Positions 1 through 9,125 of a stretch of 64,000 nt of DNA are shown here, piece by piece. Location: NCBI RefSeq assembly GCF_004332155.1, contig NZ_SJDV01000004.1, forward strand, positions 186,001 to 250,000. Direction: 5' to 3'. How positions within the stretch are numbered: position 1 is the stretch's first letter; the number at the start of each line of letters is the position of its first letter. Both the position numbers and the translations under genes were made by a program. Origin of the DNA: Gramella sp. KN1008. GTDB lineage: Bacteria > Bacteroidota > Bacteroidia > Flavobacteriales > Flavobacteriaceae. Below the pieces are notes generated by a model, which did not search any database, was not told the origin of the DNA, and saw only the letters and a list, made by a program, of their open reading frames with translations.

Positions 1-44
1 GAAGGCTGGGATGCAGATACTATCTATTGATTACCTTTGTATTT

Positions 45-1265
45 ATGATCGAAAAAACCGACTTATCCTTTGAAAGGGCTGTTCTTATTGGTATAGTTAC
101 CAGGGAACAGGATGAAGACAAACTTGAGGAATACCTGGATGAACTGGAGTTTTTAACCTACACCGCCGGAGGTGAGGTTATTAAACGCTTTAGTCAGAAA
201 ATGGATGTGCCCAACCCAAAGACTTTTATAGGGTCTGGGAAGATGGAAGATGTAAGACAGTTTGTGAAAGAGGAAGAGATAGGAGCGGTGATCTTTGATG
301 ATGAACTTTCACCCGCACAGCAAAAGAATATTGAAAAGATCCTGAAATGCAAGATTCTTGATAGAACCGGACTTATACTTGATATTTTCGCACAAAGGGC
401 CAAGACCAGTTATGCGAGAACCCAGGTAGAGCTGGCACAATATGAATATTTGCTGCCAAGACTTGCCGGTATGTGGACTCACCTTGAAAGACAGCGTGGT
501 GGTATTGGAATGCGTGGTCCCGGTGAGACCGAGATCGAGACTGACCGTAGGATCGTAAGAGATAAGATAAGCCTGCTTAAAAAGAAACTGGCTACTATTG
601 ATAAACAAATGGAAGTGCAGCGAGGGAATCGCGGCCAGTTGGTAAGGGTTGCGCTTGTAGGGTATACTAATGTGGGAAAATCTACCCTTATGAACGTGAT
701 CAGTAAAAGTGAGGTGTTTGCTGAGAATAAACTCTTCGCTACTCTGGATACAACGGTTAGAAAAGTAGTGATCCGTAATTTGCCTTTCCTGCTTACGGAT
801 ACAGTTGGGTTCATTAGAAAACTGCCCACACAGCTCGTCGAGTCGTTTAAATCGACTCTGGATGAGGTAAGGGAATCTGATCTTCTACTGCATGTAGTTG
901 ATATTTCTCACCCGAATTTCGAAGAACATATAGATTCGGTTAACCAGATCCTTTCGGAAATAGAGGCTATTGATAAACCTACTCTCATGGTCTTTAATAA
1001 GATTGACGCCTATAAGCCAGAAAAACTGGAGGAAGATGATCTTATGACGGAAAAAACCTCTGCTCATTATTCTTTAAAAGAATGGAAACAGACCTGGATG
1101 AACAGGCTGGGCGATAATGTGCTTTTTATTTCAGCTTTAAATAAAGAGAATCTTGAAGACTTCAGAAGAAAGGTATATGAGGCAGTGAGAGAAATTCATA
1201 TCACCCGCTTTCCATATAACAACTTCTTATACCCCGAATACGATAAATACGGTGAGAAGGAGTAG
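45..1265 (+). CDS. hflX: HflX ribosome-associated GTPase
   Basis: GTPase of the HflX family, known to bind the 50S subunit and split stalled or heat-damaged ribosomes. The 406-residue product has the N-terminal HflX domain with the family signature GGIGMRGPGETEIE (about residues 153-166), a basic helical linker, then a G domain with Walker A GYTNVGKST (about 205-213), DTVGF (about 252) and NKID (about 318). Length is normal for the family. An in-frame ATG six codons upstream (position 27) exists, but the ATG at 45 gives the usual N-terminus. A TAnnTTTG-like element (32-39) lies just before it, so the mRNA could be leaderless or nearly so. It is followed by an unrelated secreted-protein gene. 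Confidence 0.97.
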   Translation: MIEKTDLSFERAVLIGIVTREQDEDKLEEYLDELEFLTYTAGGEVIKRFSQKMDVPNPKTFIGSGKMEDVRQFVKEEEIGAVIFDDELSPAQQKNIEKILKCKILDRTGLILDIFAQRAKTSYARTQVELAQYEYLLPRLAGMWTHLERQRGGIGMRGPGETEIETDRRIVRDKISLLKKKLATIDKQMEVQRGNRGQLVRVALVGYTNVGKSTLMNVISKSEVFAENKLFATLDTTVRKVVIRNLPFLLTDTVGFIRKLPTQLVESFKSTLDEVRESDLLLHVVDISHPNFEEHIDSVNQILSEIEAIDKPTLMVFNKIDAYKPEKLEEDDLMTEKTSAHYSLKEWKQTWMNRLGDNVLFISALNKENLEDFRRKVYEAVREIHITRFPYNNFLYPEYDKYGEKE

Positions 1266-1333
1266 CTTAATAAAGCTTTAACTGTATTTAGTGTTATTTT
1301 TTTAAATTTATAAGTATCAAATACTTATAAATC

Positions 1334-2059
1334 ATGAAAAGAATAATATTATTTGTACTTATTTTATCCAGTTTGGGTATAAACGCCCAGTCTTTAGAGG
1401 GTTCATGGAAGCTTATAGAACAGAATGGGAAAGAAGTGAGCGATAAGGAAGTAGTGCGAATATATCAGGATGGATATTTTGCCGAAGGCGCTAAAATGGC
1501 CAGTTCAAACGAATTCTTATGGGCCCAGGGAGGAGAATATGATGAGAAAGATTACTCTGAAACCCTTGATTTTCATACTAAAGATCCTGAAATGGTAGGT
1601 GAGACTTTTGATCCCAAACTTACCTTCATAGACGGAAATGATAAGATCGAGATCAATAACGTAACTGAAAAGCAGGTCTGGAAGCGAATTTCAGATAATG
1701 AGAATGATCTTAATGGTAACTGGGTAATTACTGGTAGAAAGAGGGATGGTGAGATGAACACAATGAAACCCGGAGATAGAAGAACCATAAAGATCCTGGG
1801 AGGCGATCGCTTCCAATGGGTAGCCTTTAACTCTGCAACTCGTGGATTCTATGGAACAGGCGGCGGGACCTATACCGCTGAGAATGGAAAGTATACCGAA
1901 AATATTGAGTTTTTCTCGAGAGATGATAGCCGCGTGGGTGCCAGCCTCAGTTTTGATTATGAAGTGGTGGATGGTGATTGGCATCACTCAGGAAAAAGCT
2001 CAAAAGGCGATCCTATGTATGAGATCTGGTCTCCCTATGCTGAAGCCTATACCGACTAA
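1334..2059 (+). CDS. Secreted protein with two tandem lipocalin-like repeats
   Basis: A 241-residue exported protein of unknown function. A Sec signal peptide (residues 1-18, ending INAQ) precedes two copies of one domain. The first (about 20-118) begins LEGSWKLIEQNGK and carries GGEYDEKDYSETLDF. The second (about 129-232) begins LNGNWVITGRKRDG and carries GGTYTAENGKYTENIEF. The W near the start and the Gly-rich central strand suggest small beta-barrel (lipocalin-like) folds; this is inference. It stands alone, with a strong hairpin terminator 27 bases after the stop. Such proteins are common in Flavobacteriia genomes, and no enzyme motif is visible. Confidence 0.85.
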   Translation: MKRIILFVLILSSLGINAQSLEGSWKLIEQNGKEVSDKEVVRIYQDGYFAEGAKMASSNEFLWAQGGEYDEKDYSETLDFHTKDPEMVGETFDPKLTFIDGNDKIEINNVTEKQVWKRISDNENDLNGNWVITGRKRDGEMNTMKPGDRRTIKILGGDRFQWVAFNSATRGFYGTGGGTYTAENGKYTENIEFFSRDDSRVGASLSFDYEVVDGDWHHSGKSSKGDPMYEIWSPYAEAYTD

Positions 2060-2085
2060 TTGTAAAAGTGAAATAACAATTCTGT

Positions 2086-2113
2086 AAAAATCAGCTCATT
2101 TGAGCTGATTTTT
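2086..2113 (+). terminator. Rho-independent terminator after the duplicated-domain secreted protein
   Basis: Perfect 13-bp stem (AAAAATCAGCTCA paired with TGAGCTGATTTTT) around a 2-base loop, with the T-run forming the 3' arm. It sits 27 bases after the stop at 2059. Confidence 0.85.
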
Positions 2114-2222
2114 AAATTATTTCAACGAAAAAATAATTAAAATATTGATTGTCAGTGCTTAATATTTTAAATTAAAAGAATTAGGACCCTACATTTTGTT
2201 CAATAAAAATAGATTTAGGGTC

Positions 2223-2798
2223 ATGCTAGTTAATTTTAGATTCTCGTTTCTCCTCATTTTCTATTTTATAATGCTTTCCTGCCAGACAGAGGAGGTAGAT
2301 CTGCATGTTGAAGAACAAGCAGATGAAATGTTTAATGAAGTCCTTCCTGAAGAATATTTTAAGGCAAGTGTCGATGGAGAGGTATTGTTAATCACCAATG
2401 AGAATGTTAAATCGGCAGATGAGAGGGCTGTGGGTGCCGAAATATATGAATGGCAGGATATCCAAGGAAATAAATTCAATGCTCTCAGGATCTGGGCTAA
2501 AAGAAAGGGTAAATCCAAAGATCTTCAGACCCTGGGGGGCTTTATCGATAAATATTTTGGTACAGGGGTGTATCAAACAGGTACTAACAGTAACTGGAAC
2601 TATTGCCACTATCTGGATTATGGAATATCCTGGTATTCTGATGTGTACCGGGGCGAGGAATTCAAAGGCGAAATAGAGATTATAACTGACTCCGGTGACC
2701 TTGTGGAAGGCATCATGAATTATAAAGGCTTCAATGCGAACGATCCTTCAAAATTCAAGGAAATAATAGTGGAATTCAGGGTATTCTATGAAGAGTGA
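2223..2798 (+). CDS. Lipoprotein of unknown function
   Basis: Starting at the ATG at 2223, the product is 191 residues with a hydrophobic signal segment and a lipobox ending MLSC (Cys about residue 18), so it should be lipid-anchored. A TTG nine codons upstream would keep the frame but lengthens the n-region without need. The mature part is Glu-rich at first, then has an aromatic, Gly/Asn-rich beta-type sequence (NWNYCHYLDYGISWY). It resembles the small DUF6252-type lipoproteins seen in Flavobacteriia, but I cannot confirm the family. It converges with the SDR gene with only 3 bases between stops. Confidence 0.75.
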   Translation: MLVNFRFSFLLIFYFIMLSCQTEEVDLHVEEQADEMFNEVLPEEYFKASVDGEVLLITNENVKSADERAVGAEIYEWQDIQGNKFNALRIWAKRKGKSKDLQTLGGFIDKYFGTGVYQTGTNSNWNYCHYLDYGISWYSDVYRGEEFKGEIEIITDSGDLVEGIMNYKGFNANDPSKFKEIIVEFRVFYEE

Positions 2799-2801
2799 TA
2801 G

Positions 2802-3608
2802 TTAATCTATGGATTGTGAAAACTTAAAATCCAATTCCTTTATAAGTTTTTCTGAACTTATCTTTTTCCCCCTGGAAACCCCTTCCTGATCAAATTCCGG
2901 CTGTGCCATATTTTTATCTAAAGCAATCCTGGTGTAGTAATCTTTTTTGGATGGATGTTCCGGATATACCACATTCCAAACCGAGTTATCCTTTTGCTTT
3001 TCCATCAATTTCAGAATTGCCGCTATGCAGTCTTCCTGATGAACAAGGTTTATCGGAGCCTCCGGATTTTTAATTCCTTTTCTTCCGGAAAGATGTTTTA
3101 CAGGATGTCTTTGCTTTCCAATCAGGCCACCAAACCTCAGGACTGATGCCTTAAAATTTTCATTGTTCAGAAAAAGGAGTTCAGCATTTCTTAACTGGAC
3201 TGCAGTATTATTGGAATTATCGGTTTTTTCCTCTTCAGTATATACCGGAAAATCCTCTCGATCTTCATAGACCGAAGTTGAGCTTATATAGATAACTCGC
3301 GGCAAATAGGATTTTTCAATATATGGTATAAGATTCCTGATCTTTTTTACAAAGTCGGTTTCAGGATTCTTTCGAAGTCCGGGCGGGATATCTACGATAA
3401 GGATCTCTGCTCCCGAAAGAAAGGAACGAATATCTCCCTGAACACCCTTTTCATAGAGTTTGATGGAGTAAGGTATAAGGCCTGCAGTGCGTAAATCGGC
3501 CATTCTTTCCATTCTCGTTACCGAACCCTTTACTTCATGGTTTTGCTGTCTTAATCTTTTTCCCAGCTCAAGGCCGAGCCATCCACATCCCAAAATTGCA
3601 ATTTTCAT
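2802..3608 (-). CDS. NAD(P)-dependent SDR / epimerase family protein (YeeZ-like)
   Basis: Extended short-chain dehydrogenase-like protein of 268 residues. The N-terminal dinucleotide-binding motif GCGWLGLELG (residues 7-16) starts a Rossmann fold; STSVYED (about 110) and a downstream region with FGGLIG (about 158-165) match the NAD-epimerase family. It is close to the YeeZ/SDR-a subgroup, which has no settled substrate. It lies directly downstream of the M28 peptidase gene (one base between stop and start), so the two are probably co-transcribed. The reaction is unknown. Confidence 0.85.
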   Translation of the reverse strand: MKIAILGCGWLGLELGKRLRQQNHEVKGSVTRMERMADLRTAGLIPYSIKLYEKGVQGDIRSFLSGAEILIVDIPPGLRKNPETDFVKKIRNLIPYIEKSYLPRVIYISSTSVYEDREDFPVYTEEEKTDNSNNTAVQLRNAELLFLNNENFKASVLRFGGLIGKQRHPVKHLSGRKGIKNPEAPINLVHQEDCIAAILKLMEKQKDNSVWNVVYPEHPSKKDYYTRIALDKNMAQPEFDQEGVSRGKKISSEKLIKELDFKFSQSID

Positions 3609-3609
3609 C

Positions 3610-5931
3610 CTAGTCCGTTAATCGTATTGTTTTTTTTAAAATTGTTGCATCGTTTAGCACAAAAGGTTTGGGGATCATCCCATCCGGTCTTTCCGGAACC
3701 TCAAGTTCTTCATTTTTTATTAGATCGTATGCAGATTCGTAAAGTACAAATTCTGGTTCGTCTTTAGGCTCTATACTGAATTCAATTCGAAGAGTATCCC
3801 GATTTGCGACATAATAGGTAAGCAGCCTTTCTTTCCATCTTCTTTTAAACATATGAAATTGGTTCTCGCCTAAATAAATGTCATCGGCCTCCAGCCCATT
3901 GACCTTAAAGGTTTTAAAATCCACGCTCCTTATTTCGTATAATTCCATTCGATTAATTTGCCTGTTCGGAGCAATTTTAAGGGAATAGCGTTCATGGTTG
4001 AGGCTGTCTTTGCCTTTTTGTTCAATAATGATCCCCGGATCGGGAATCGTGATCAGCGGAGCCTCTTTTCTTAATTTAAAATTGCTACCATATTTACTGC
4101 TGAAATTAGATTCGATATTCGATCTTTCATCAGGATCATTTCCGAAGAATTCCCTGGTCCATTCATCTACCATATTATCATAAGAATACCAATTGGCAGT
4201 CTCATTATCAAGATCTTTTAAATATACCAGGCTGTTGGGTTTAGGCCTATCGGTATTGAAATCTGAATAAAAATGAGCCGTAAATACCAGGACATTGAAT
4301 ATAAGAAAACAGAGCACCGCAAAAGATTTGAGTTTCCTGAAATAAGTGAATACCGGAATAAAAAGAAAGAATAATAAACTTGCCAGAATGGCGGTCACAT
4401 AAAGCATTTTGAGTCCTAAGGCTACCGGAAGGCTCCAGATAAATGGCAGGAGAATAAAAATAGCCGGTGCCGATAATATCGTCATAAGAAGGCGGTTCGG
4501 ATGTTTTTGCCTTATCATCACAAATAGTTGTATCAATGTAGAGTACACCGGGATTATGAAATAGGAGGCACCTTTTAAGTAAACCGCGATAAGACTGCAT
4601 ACTATTAACCACACTATTAAAGGGGCGATAAATGCTGAAGCCCCCTGTGTTTTTTTTCTGAATAAATGATAGAATATGAAGTTCACTGAAAGCGCAAGGA
4701 AGATCGCAATGGCAATATACCAGTAGCCATTATAGGTGAAACCCTGTTCCATTTCAGAATATTCAGGATAGATATAAAGGCAAAATTGCCAGAAGCTCCA
4801 TGCTAATGCGCCTGAAACCAAGAGAGATAACAGAAGCGGGAGAAATCCGGTAAATATTTCCTGGATATCAAGTCGCTCTCTTCTGAAGCCATACACAATA
4901 AGAATCACCAAGAGCACAATGGCCAGGACAAGCATGGGCATGATCCAGTCAAAAGGATAACTTATAAACTCACCGAATGGCAGACTGAAATAAATAAGAT
5001 CCCGATCGCTGTTTAAATTGTTGAGGTCTTTGTCGCTGAAATAATTAAGCATTGGCATCAAATAGCTTCCCTGGTGAGCCAAAGTTTCCATATCCAGATT
5101 CGAAGGAATATCGGTAGCCGTATGATAATCATAATGATCGTCTATAAAAGCGAAATTATAGCCATTAATATCACCCTGCTCTCTTAATACTGTAAGATCG
5201 GTATCGTTGGGGAGCATTTTATAAATGCTGTAGGCCAATGAATTGGTGACGGGATAATCTGGATCAGCTTCCTTAAAAGCTTCAATTAGACGTGCATTCT
5301 TACCGTTGGTTTCGAGTAGCATAAAGGGGTTTCCTCCACTTCCTCGAGCTTCAAAATTAAGTGCGAGTTTAGCGTCTTCGGCCCAGGGATGATCTTCAAT
5401 AAAAAGTCCGGCTCCATTAAGAGCAAGCTCTTCAGCATCGGTGAAAAGAAGGATAATATCATTCTTGTGGGGAGCATTTTTTTGCAAAAAAGCCCTTATG
5501 CCTTCCAGGATAGTAGCTACACCACTTCCCGCATCGCTAGCACCGAATGAAGAATGGGTGGCACTATCGTAATGGCTCATGAGTACCAGAGCGTCTCCCT
5601 CTCCGGAACCCTTGATTCTTGCAAGGATATTCTGTGGCTTTGCAAGAACACCGCCTTTACTTAGATGGTAGCCTTCCTGGGTCTGGACTTCCAGTCCCAT
5701 ATTCTGTAACTGCTCAACGATATAGTTTCGAACTTTGCTATGGGCCGGACTGCCCAGATAATGCGGTTGTTCAGCAATGGCCTTTACATGTTCAAAGGCA
5801 CGTGAAGTGGAGAATTCGGTTTGAGATATATTTTCATCACGTTCGAATTCCGGCTGATCGAAATTGAAATTAAGCCATACCAGGAAGATGATCAAAAGAA
5901 AGGAGAACAGGCCGGTAAACTTGTTATTCAT
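3610..5931 (-). CDS. M28 family membrane metallopeptidase (ERMP1-like architecture)
   Basis: Zinc aminopeptidase-type M28 enzyme with an integral membrane C-terminal half, 773 residues from the ATG at 5931 (a TTG eleven codons upstream is less likely). One N-terminal membrane anchor is followed by the peptidase domain: HYDSA, SDAGSG, the DAEELALNGA catalytic/ligand segment, FEARGSGG, and HTATDIPSN carrying the last His ligand. About eight membrane segments follow, then a soluble beta-rich C-terminal domain of about 200 residues. The layout (peptidase, multi-TM, luminal/periplasmic tail) is the one seen in eukaryotic ERMP1 proteins. The catalytic domain should face the periplasm. Co-directional with the SDR gene, one base apart. 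Confidence 0.92.
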   Translation of the reverse strand: MNNKFTGLFSFLLIIFLVWLNFNFDQPEFERDENISQTEFSTSRAFEHVKAIAEQPHYLGSPAHSKVRNYIVEQLQNMGLEVQTQEGYHLSKGGVLAKPQNILARIKGSGEGDALVLMSHYDSATHSSFGASDAGSGVATILEGIRAFLQKNAPHKNDIILLFTDAEELALNGAGLFIEDHPWAEDAKLALNFEARGSGGNPFMLLETNGKNARLIEAFKEADPDYPVTNSLAYSIYKMLPNDTDLTVLREQGDINGYNFAFIDDHYDYHTATDIPSNLDMETLAHQGSYLMPMLNYFSDKDLNNLNSDRDLIYFSLPFGEFISYPFDWIMPMLVLAIVLLVILIVYGFRRERLDIQEIFTGFLPLLLSLLVSGALAWSFWQFCLYIYPEYSEMEQGFTYNGYWYIAIAIFLALSVNFIFYHLFRKKTQGASAFIAPLIVWLIVCSLIAVYLKGASYFIIPVYSTLIQLFVMIRQKHPNRLLMTILSAPAIFILLPFIWSLPVALGLKMLYVTAILASLLFFLFIPVFTYFRKLKSFAVLCFLIFNVLVFTAHFYSDFNTDRPKPNSLVYLKDLDNETANWYSYDNMVDEWTREFFGNDPDERSNIESNFSSKYGSNFKLRKEAPLITIPDPGIIIEQKGKDSLNHERYSLKIAPNRQINRMELYEIRSVDFKTFKVNGLEADDIYLGENQFHMFKRRWKERLLTYYVANRDTLRIEFSIEPKDEPEFVLYESAYDLIKNEELEVPERPDGMIPKPFVLNDATILKKTIRLTD

Positions 5932-6056
5932 GTGGTTAGATTCAGAATTCTTAAAGTTAACCAAGTTTTTGAAACTTCAGGCTATCAAAATAAGGGAGCC
6001 CGGTATAAACTAAAATTAGTATATTTAAGTGGTCAGGAATTAAAAATAAGATAAAG

Positions 6057-6524
6057 ATGGGAATCAAAAGTTTCATGGGAAAGAGGGCAGCGCCAGAAAA
6101 ACCTGCCGAAACGCCAATTTTAGTGAGAGATTATATGACGTCTGATCTCGTGACCTTCAGAGAGCACGAGAATATTATGGATGTGATGGAAAAGCTTATT
6201 AAACATGGTATATCGGGTGGTTGTGTGGTGAATGAAAAGAACGAGTTACTAGGAATAATCTCTGAAGGAGATTGCATGAAACAGATCTCGGATAGCCGAT
6301 ATTATAATATGCCTATGGCCGATCTTACTGTTGGTAAACGCATGAATTGCAATGTGGAAACCATAGATGGTAATATGAATGTAATGGATGCGGCCAAGAA
6401 GTTTATCGAACATAAATACCGCCGGTTTCCGATTGTGGAAAATGGTAAGCTTATAGGGCAGATAAGCCAGAGAGACGTTTTATATGCAGCTTTACAGCTG
6501 AAGGGTCAGAACTGGCATCATTGA
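6057..6524 (+). CDS. CBS domain protein
   Basis: A 155-residue soluble protein made of a CBS pair: first CBS about residues 25-80 (VRDYMTSDLVTF opening), second about 90-150 (KRMNCNVETIDG opening, closing RRFPIVENGKLIGQIS). CBS pairs bind adenine nucleotides and regulate partner proteins, but no partner is fused here. The N-terminal 20 residues are basic and flexible. It is divergent from the M28 peptidase and convergent with the large receptor gene; no obvious terminator separates the convergent stops. Confidence 0.92.
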   Translation: MGIKSFMGKRAAPEKPAETPILVRDYMTSDLVTFREHENIMDVMEKLIKHGISGGCVVNEKNELLGIISEGDCMKQISDSRYYNMPMADLTVGKRMNCNVETIDGNMNVMDAAKKFIEHKYRRFPIVENGKLIGQISQRDVLYAALQLKGQNWHH

Positions 6525-6563
6525 TTATTATTATTCGAGGTGCGCTGTGAATAAGAAGCTTAA

Positions 6564-9044
6564 TTAAAATTCCTTCTCTCCAAATTCACTTTTTATAAAT
6601 TTTGATCGGTTTTTAGCCTTACTGAAGGTATAGGAAAGATTGAGCATCACAACATCTACTTCGTAAACGTAGTTGGTAGTGGTGTAAAATTCTCCCGGTC
6701 TATAGGTTGTAATTCTTTGTTCGTTGGTATCCAGCAGACCCATATCCATGTTCTGCCACTGGAGGTTTAGGGTTAATTTATCGTCCAGGAACTTTTTCTG
6801 AAGTGAGAGATTTGGGGAATAGAACCTTGAATCTTCACCCTGCGCCGTATTCCTCGCCGATAGATAATTGAATGTGAACTGTACTGAAGAATTCTTCCAG
6901 AAATCATAAGTACTATTGACATTAATGGAATAGATTGTCGCATTCGTATTTACAGGTTCATCATCAAATAAACCAACAATTTTATAATTATAGATATTTC
7001 CTCCAATAAAATTCGACCAGTTTTCTGTTGGTTTTAAGGAAGCTCCGACCTCCAGACCCAGGGATTTGGAATTTCCTACATTAGAGTAGATCCGGTTCAA
7101 AATGGTGTCGTTGTAAATGGTATTTACCCTGTTCACCACGTTTTTCACATTTCTGAAGTAGGCGGTTGCAAATACTGAATTTCCTCGTTTAAGGTTTTTA
7201 GTTAAACCCACTTCAAAAAGGTCTATGAATTCCGGTTTTAATGTAGGGTCACCCTGTTCGAGGGTTTCTGAATGTTCTCTTTCTGGGAATGGGTTCATTT
7301 TAAAGGTGGTAGTGCGCTCTACCCGTTTACTATAAGCTGCCTTGATCCTAAATGAATTTGAAACTGAATATTGGATACTGGCCGATGGGTATACCTTCAC
7401 AAAATCATAAAGATAAGTGGTGTCAACAGTGTTTTTCTTGTCTTTAAGGTCAAAGATCCTGTCCATATATTCCAGTCTGGCGCCAGCAGCATAATCCCAA
7501 TTTTCCGAAGAGCCATTTAACTGTGCGTATCCTGAATGTATGGTTCGTTCAAGGTCCACCTGGCTTGAGAATTCCGGTACCAGTTCAAATTCATTGGTTG
7601 TATTATTTTTTCTTTCATATACAAAATCACCTTCATGTATAAATTTCCTGTACTGGTAACCAGTTTCAAGCTGTCCAATCGCAAAAGGTTTCCATTGATA
7701 GTCTGCCTGTATTCTTAATCCATTAAGCGGGTTGTCATTCGTATTATATTCTTCCTGGTACACAATATCAGTATTGGGATAGCCCAGGTTTTGGTTAGTG
7801 GTTGGCCCGCCCAGTAAGGTGTACTCATAGAGGATCGAGGTATTAATTCTGGAGTCGTTTGGGAACTTATGGCTGTAATCAAAACTTCCCAGGATAAAGT
7901 CTCCTTTGCGAATCCTTAAGTTTTCGTTGTAATACTGAAAGGTATAAATTCTTTCTCCTTGAGGAGCGGGATAAACCGAATGATTGTCGTAATAGATAAT
8001 ATCCGCAGTTCGGTCTTTGCTACGTTTTCCGGCGAAGAAACCAAGGGAATAGGTATTGGTGGTATCTGGAGTGTAATCAATAGAGAAACGTCCACTGTAA
8101 TTCACCTCGTCGAAACTTCTTTCCCCATCTGAGGGGAACTGTGTGAGGGTATCATTAATAATTGTGTAAACATCACCTTCCCTCCGGCCGGCGATATCAT
8201 TTCTCAAATAACTGGCTCCTAATGAAATATTCCAGTCTCCTTTCCTGATATTATACATGCCATCAATTCCGTACCTCTGAGTGTTACTGGCATTATCATA
8301 GCTTTCAACTGAAGGTAATCCGCCCTTAATATTTAGTTGAGCAAATGCACCATCTGAGGCTCCTTTTTTGGTTAGTATATTAATTATCCCTCCTTTGCCT
8401 TCCGGATCATATTTTGCTGAAGGAGCAGTAATTATTTCTACCCGGTCTATGGCATTGGCCGGTAACTGGGCAATTAAGGTGGCTGCCTGACCCTGTATGG
8501 GATTTCCATTCAAAAGGACCACAAAACCTTTACTGCCGCGAACGCTAATATCTCCCTGTGAATCAATATTTACAGAGGGCAAGTTCCTTAAGATTTGGGC
8601 TGCTGTTCCTCCCTGTGCACTTTTAAAAGAAGTGGCATTATATACCTGCCTGTCTATACGGTTGATTACATCTGGACGTTCACTCTCTACAATTACTTCG
8701 TTTAATTGATTTCCCGGAATTAGCTTTATTTCACCCAGGGCATTTTTTCCATTCTTTTTAGTGATCAGGATATTCTTAATACTCGTGGTTTGATAGCCTA
8801 GAAAAGAAGCTTCAAGATAATATTCTCCTTGTTCAAGATTTCCGATCTCGAAGTTACCGTTTAGATCTGTTATTACTCCAGAGACCAAGGTGCTATCAGT
8901 TTGGTTAAACAGCGCTGCTGTAGCATATTCGAGTGGATAGCCTTCGGAACTATCAGTGATTTTACCGGTCACCTGTCCGGTAAGGTGTAAGTTTATAAAT
9001 AATATTATGCTCAGTAAGCCGAGTTGTTTCTGGGGGCGAGTCAT
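6564..9044 (-). CDS. Outer-membrane beta-barrel TonB-dependent receptor family protein
   Basis: An 826-residue outer-membrane protein. Signal peptide (about 1-22), a carboxypeptidase-regulatory-like beta-sandwich (about 24-105, starting GKITDSSEGYPLEYA), a plug domain (about 130-225, with VRGSKGFVVLLNG and IITAPSAKYDPEGKGGIINI), then a long barrel with alternating Tyr/Asn-rich strands, ending in an atypical basic tail. The family (outer membrane protein beta-barrel family, related to TonB receptors) is widespread in Bacteroidota; substrate unknown. No SusD partner lies beside it, so a polysaccharide-uptake role is not supported. It is transcribed alone. Confidence 0.92.
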   Translation of the reverse strand: MTRPQKQLGLLSIILFINLHLTGQVTGKITDSSEGYPLEYATAALFNQTDSTLVSGVITDLNGNFEIGNLEQGEYYLEASFLGYQTTSIKNILITKKNGKNALGEIKLIPGNQLNEVIVESERPDVINRIDRQVYNATSFKSAQGGTAAQILRNLPSVNIDSQGDISVRGSKGFVVLLNGNPIQGQAATLIAQLPANAIDRVEIITAPSAKYDPEGKGGIINILTKKGASDGAFAQLNIKGGLPSVESYDNASNTQRYGIDGMYNIRKGDWNISLGASYLRNDIAGRREGDVYTIINDTLTQFPSDGERSFDEVNYSGRFSIDYTPDTTNTYSLGFFAGKRSKDRTADIIYYDNHSVYPAPQGERIYTFQYYNENLRIRKGDFILGSFDYSHKFPNDSRINTSILYEYTLLGGPTTNQNLGYPNTDIVYQEEYNTNDNPLNGLRIQADYQWKPFAIGQLETGYQYRKFIHEGDFVYERKNNTTNEFELVPEFSSQVDLERTIHSGYAQLNGSSENWDYAAGARLEYMDRIFDLKDKKNTVDTTYLYDFVKVYPSASIQYSVSNSFRIKAAYSKRVERTTTFKMNPFPEREHSETLEQGDPTLKPEFIDLFEVGLTKNLKRGNSVFATAYFRNVKNVVNRVNTIYNDTILNRIYSNVGNSKSLGLEVGASLKPTENWSNFIGGNIYNYKIVGLFDDEPVNTNATIYSINVNSTYDFWKNSSVQFTFNYLSARNTAQGEDSRFYSPNLSLQKKFLDDKLTLNLQWQNMDMGLLDTNEQRITTYRPGEFYTTTNYVYEVDVVMLNLSYTFSKAKNRSKFIKSEFGEKEF

Positions 9045-9125
9045 CTTTTTCTTATGAATTTTGGCGCCAAATTACAATTAATTTTTAAATGTAAAGTTTA
9101 CGTTTATAACATTTTTTCTACTCTC

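Noticed and set aside
8497..8709. Antisense frame of 70 codons within the receptor gene (and many similar antisense frames, such as 194-403, 13479-13664, 40378-40638)
   Set aside because: They lie inside strongly conserved genes on the other strand, have low-complexity or Ser-rich shadow sequences and no promoter or family match.
6564..9044. A SusC-SusD polysaccharide utilisation locus around the large receptor
   Set aside because: No SusD-type lipoprotein or glycoside hydrolase gene lies nearby; the receptor is alone.
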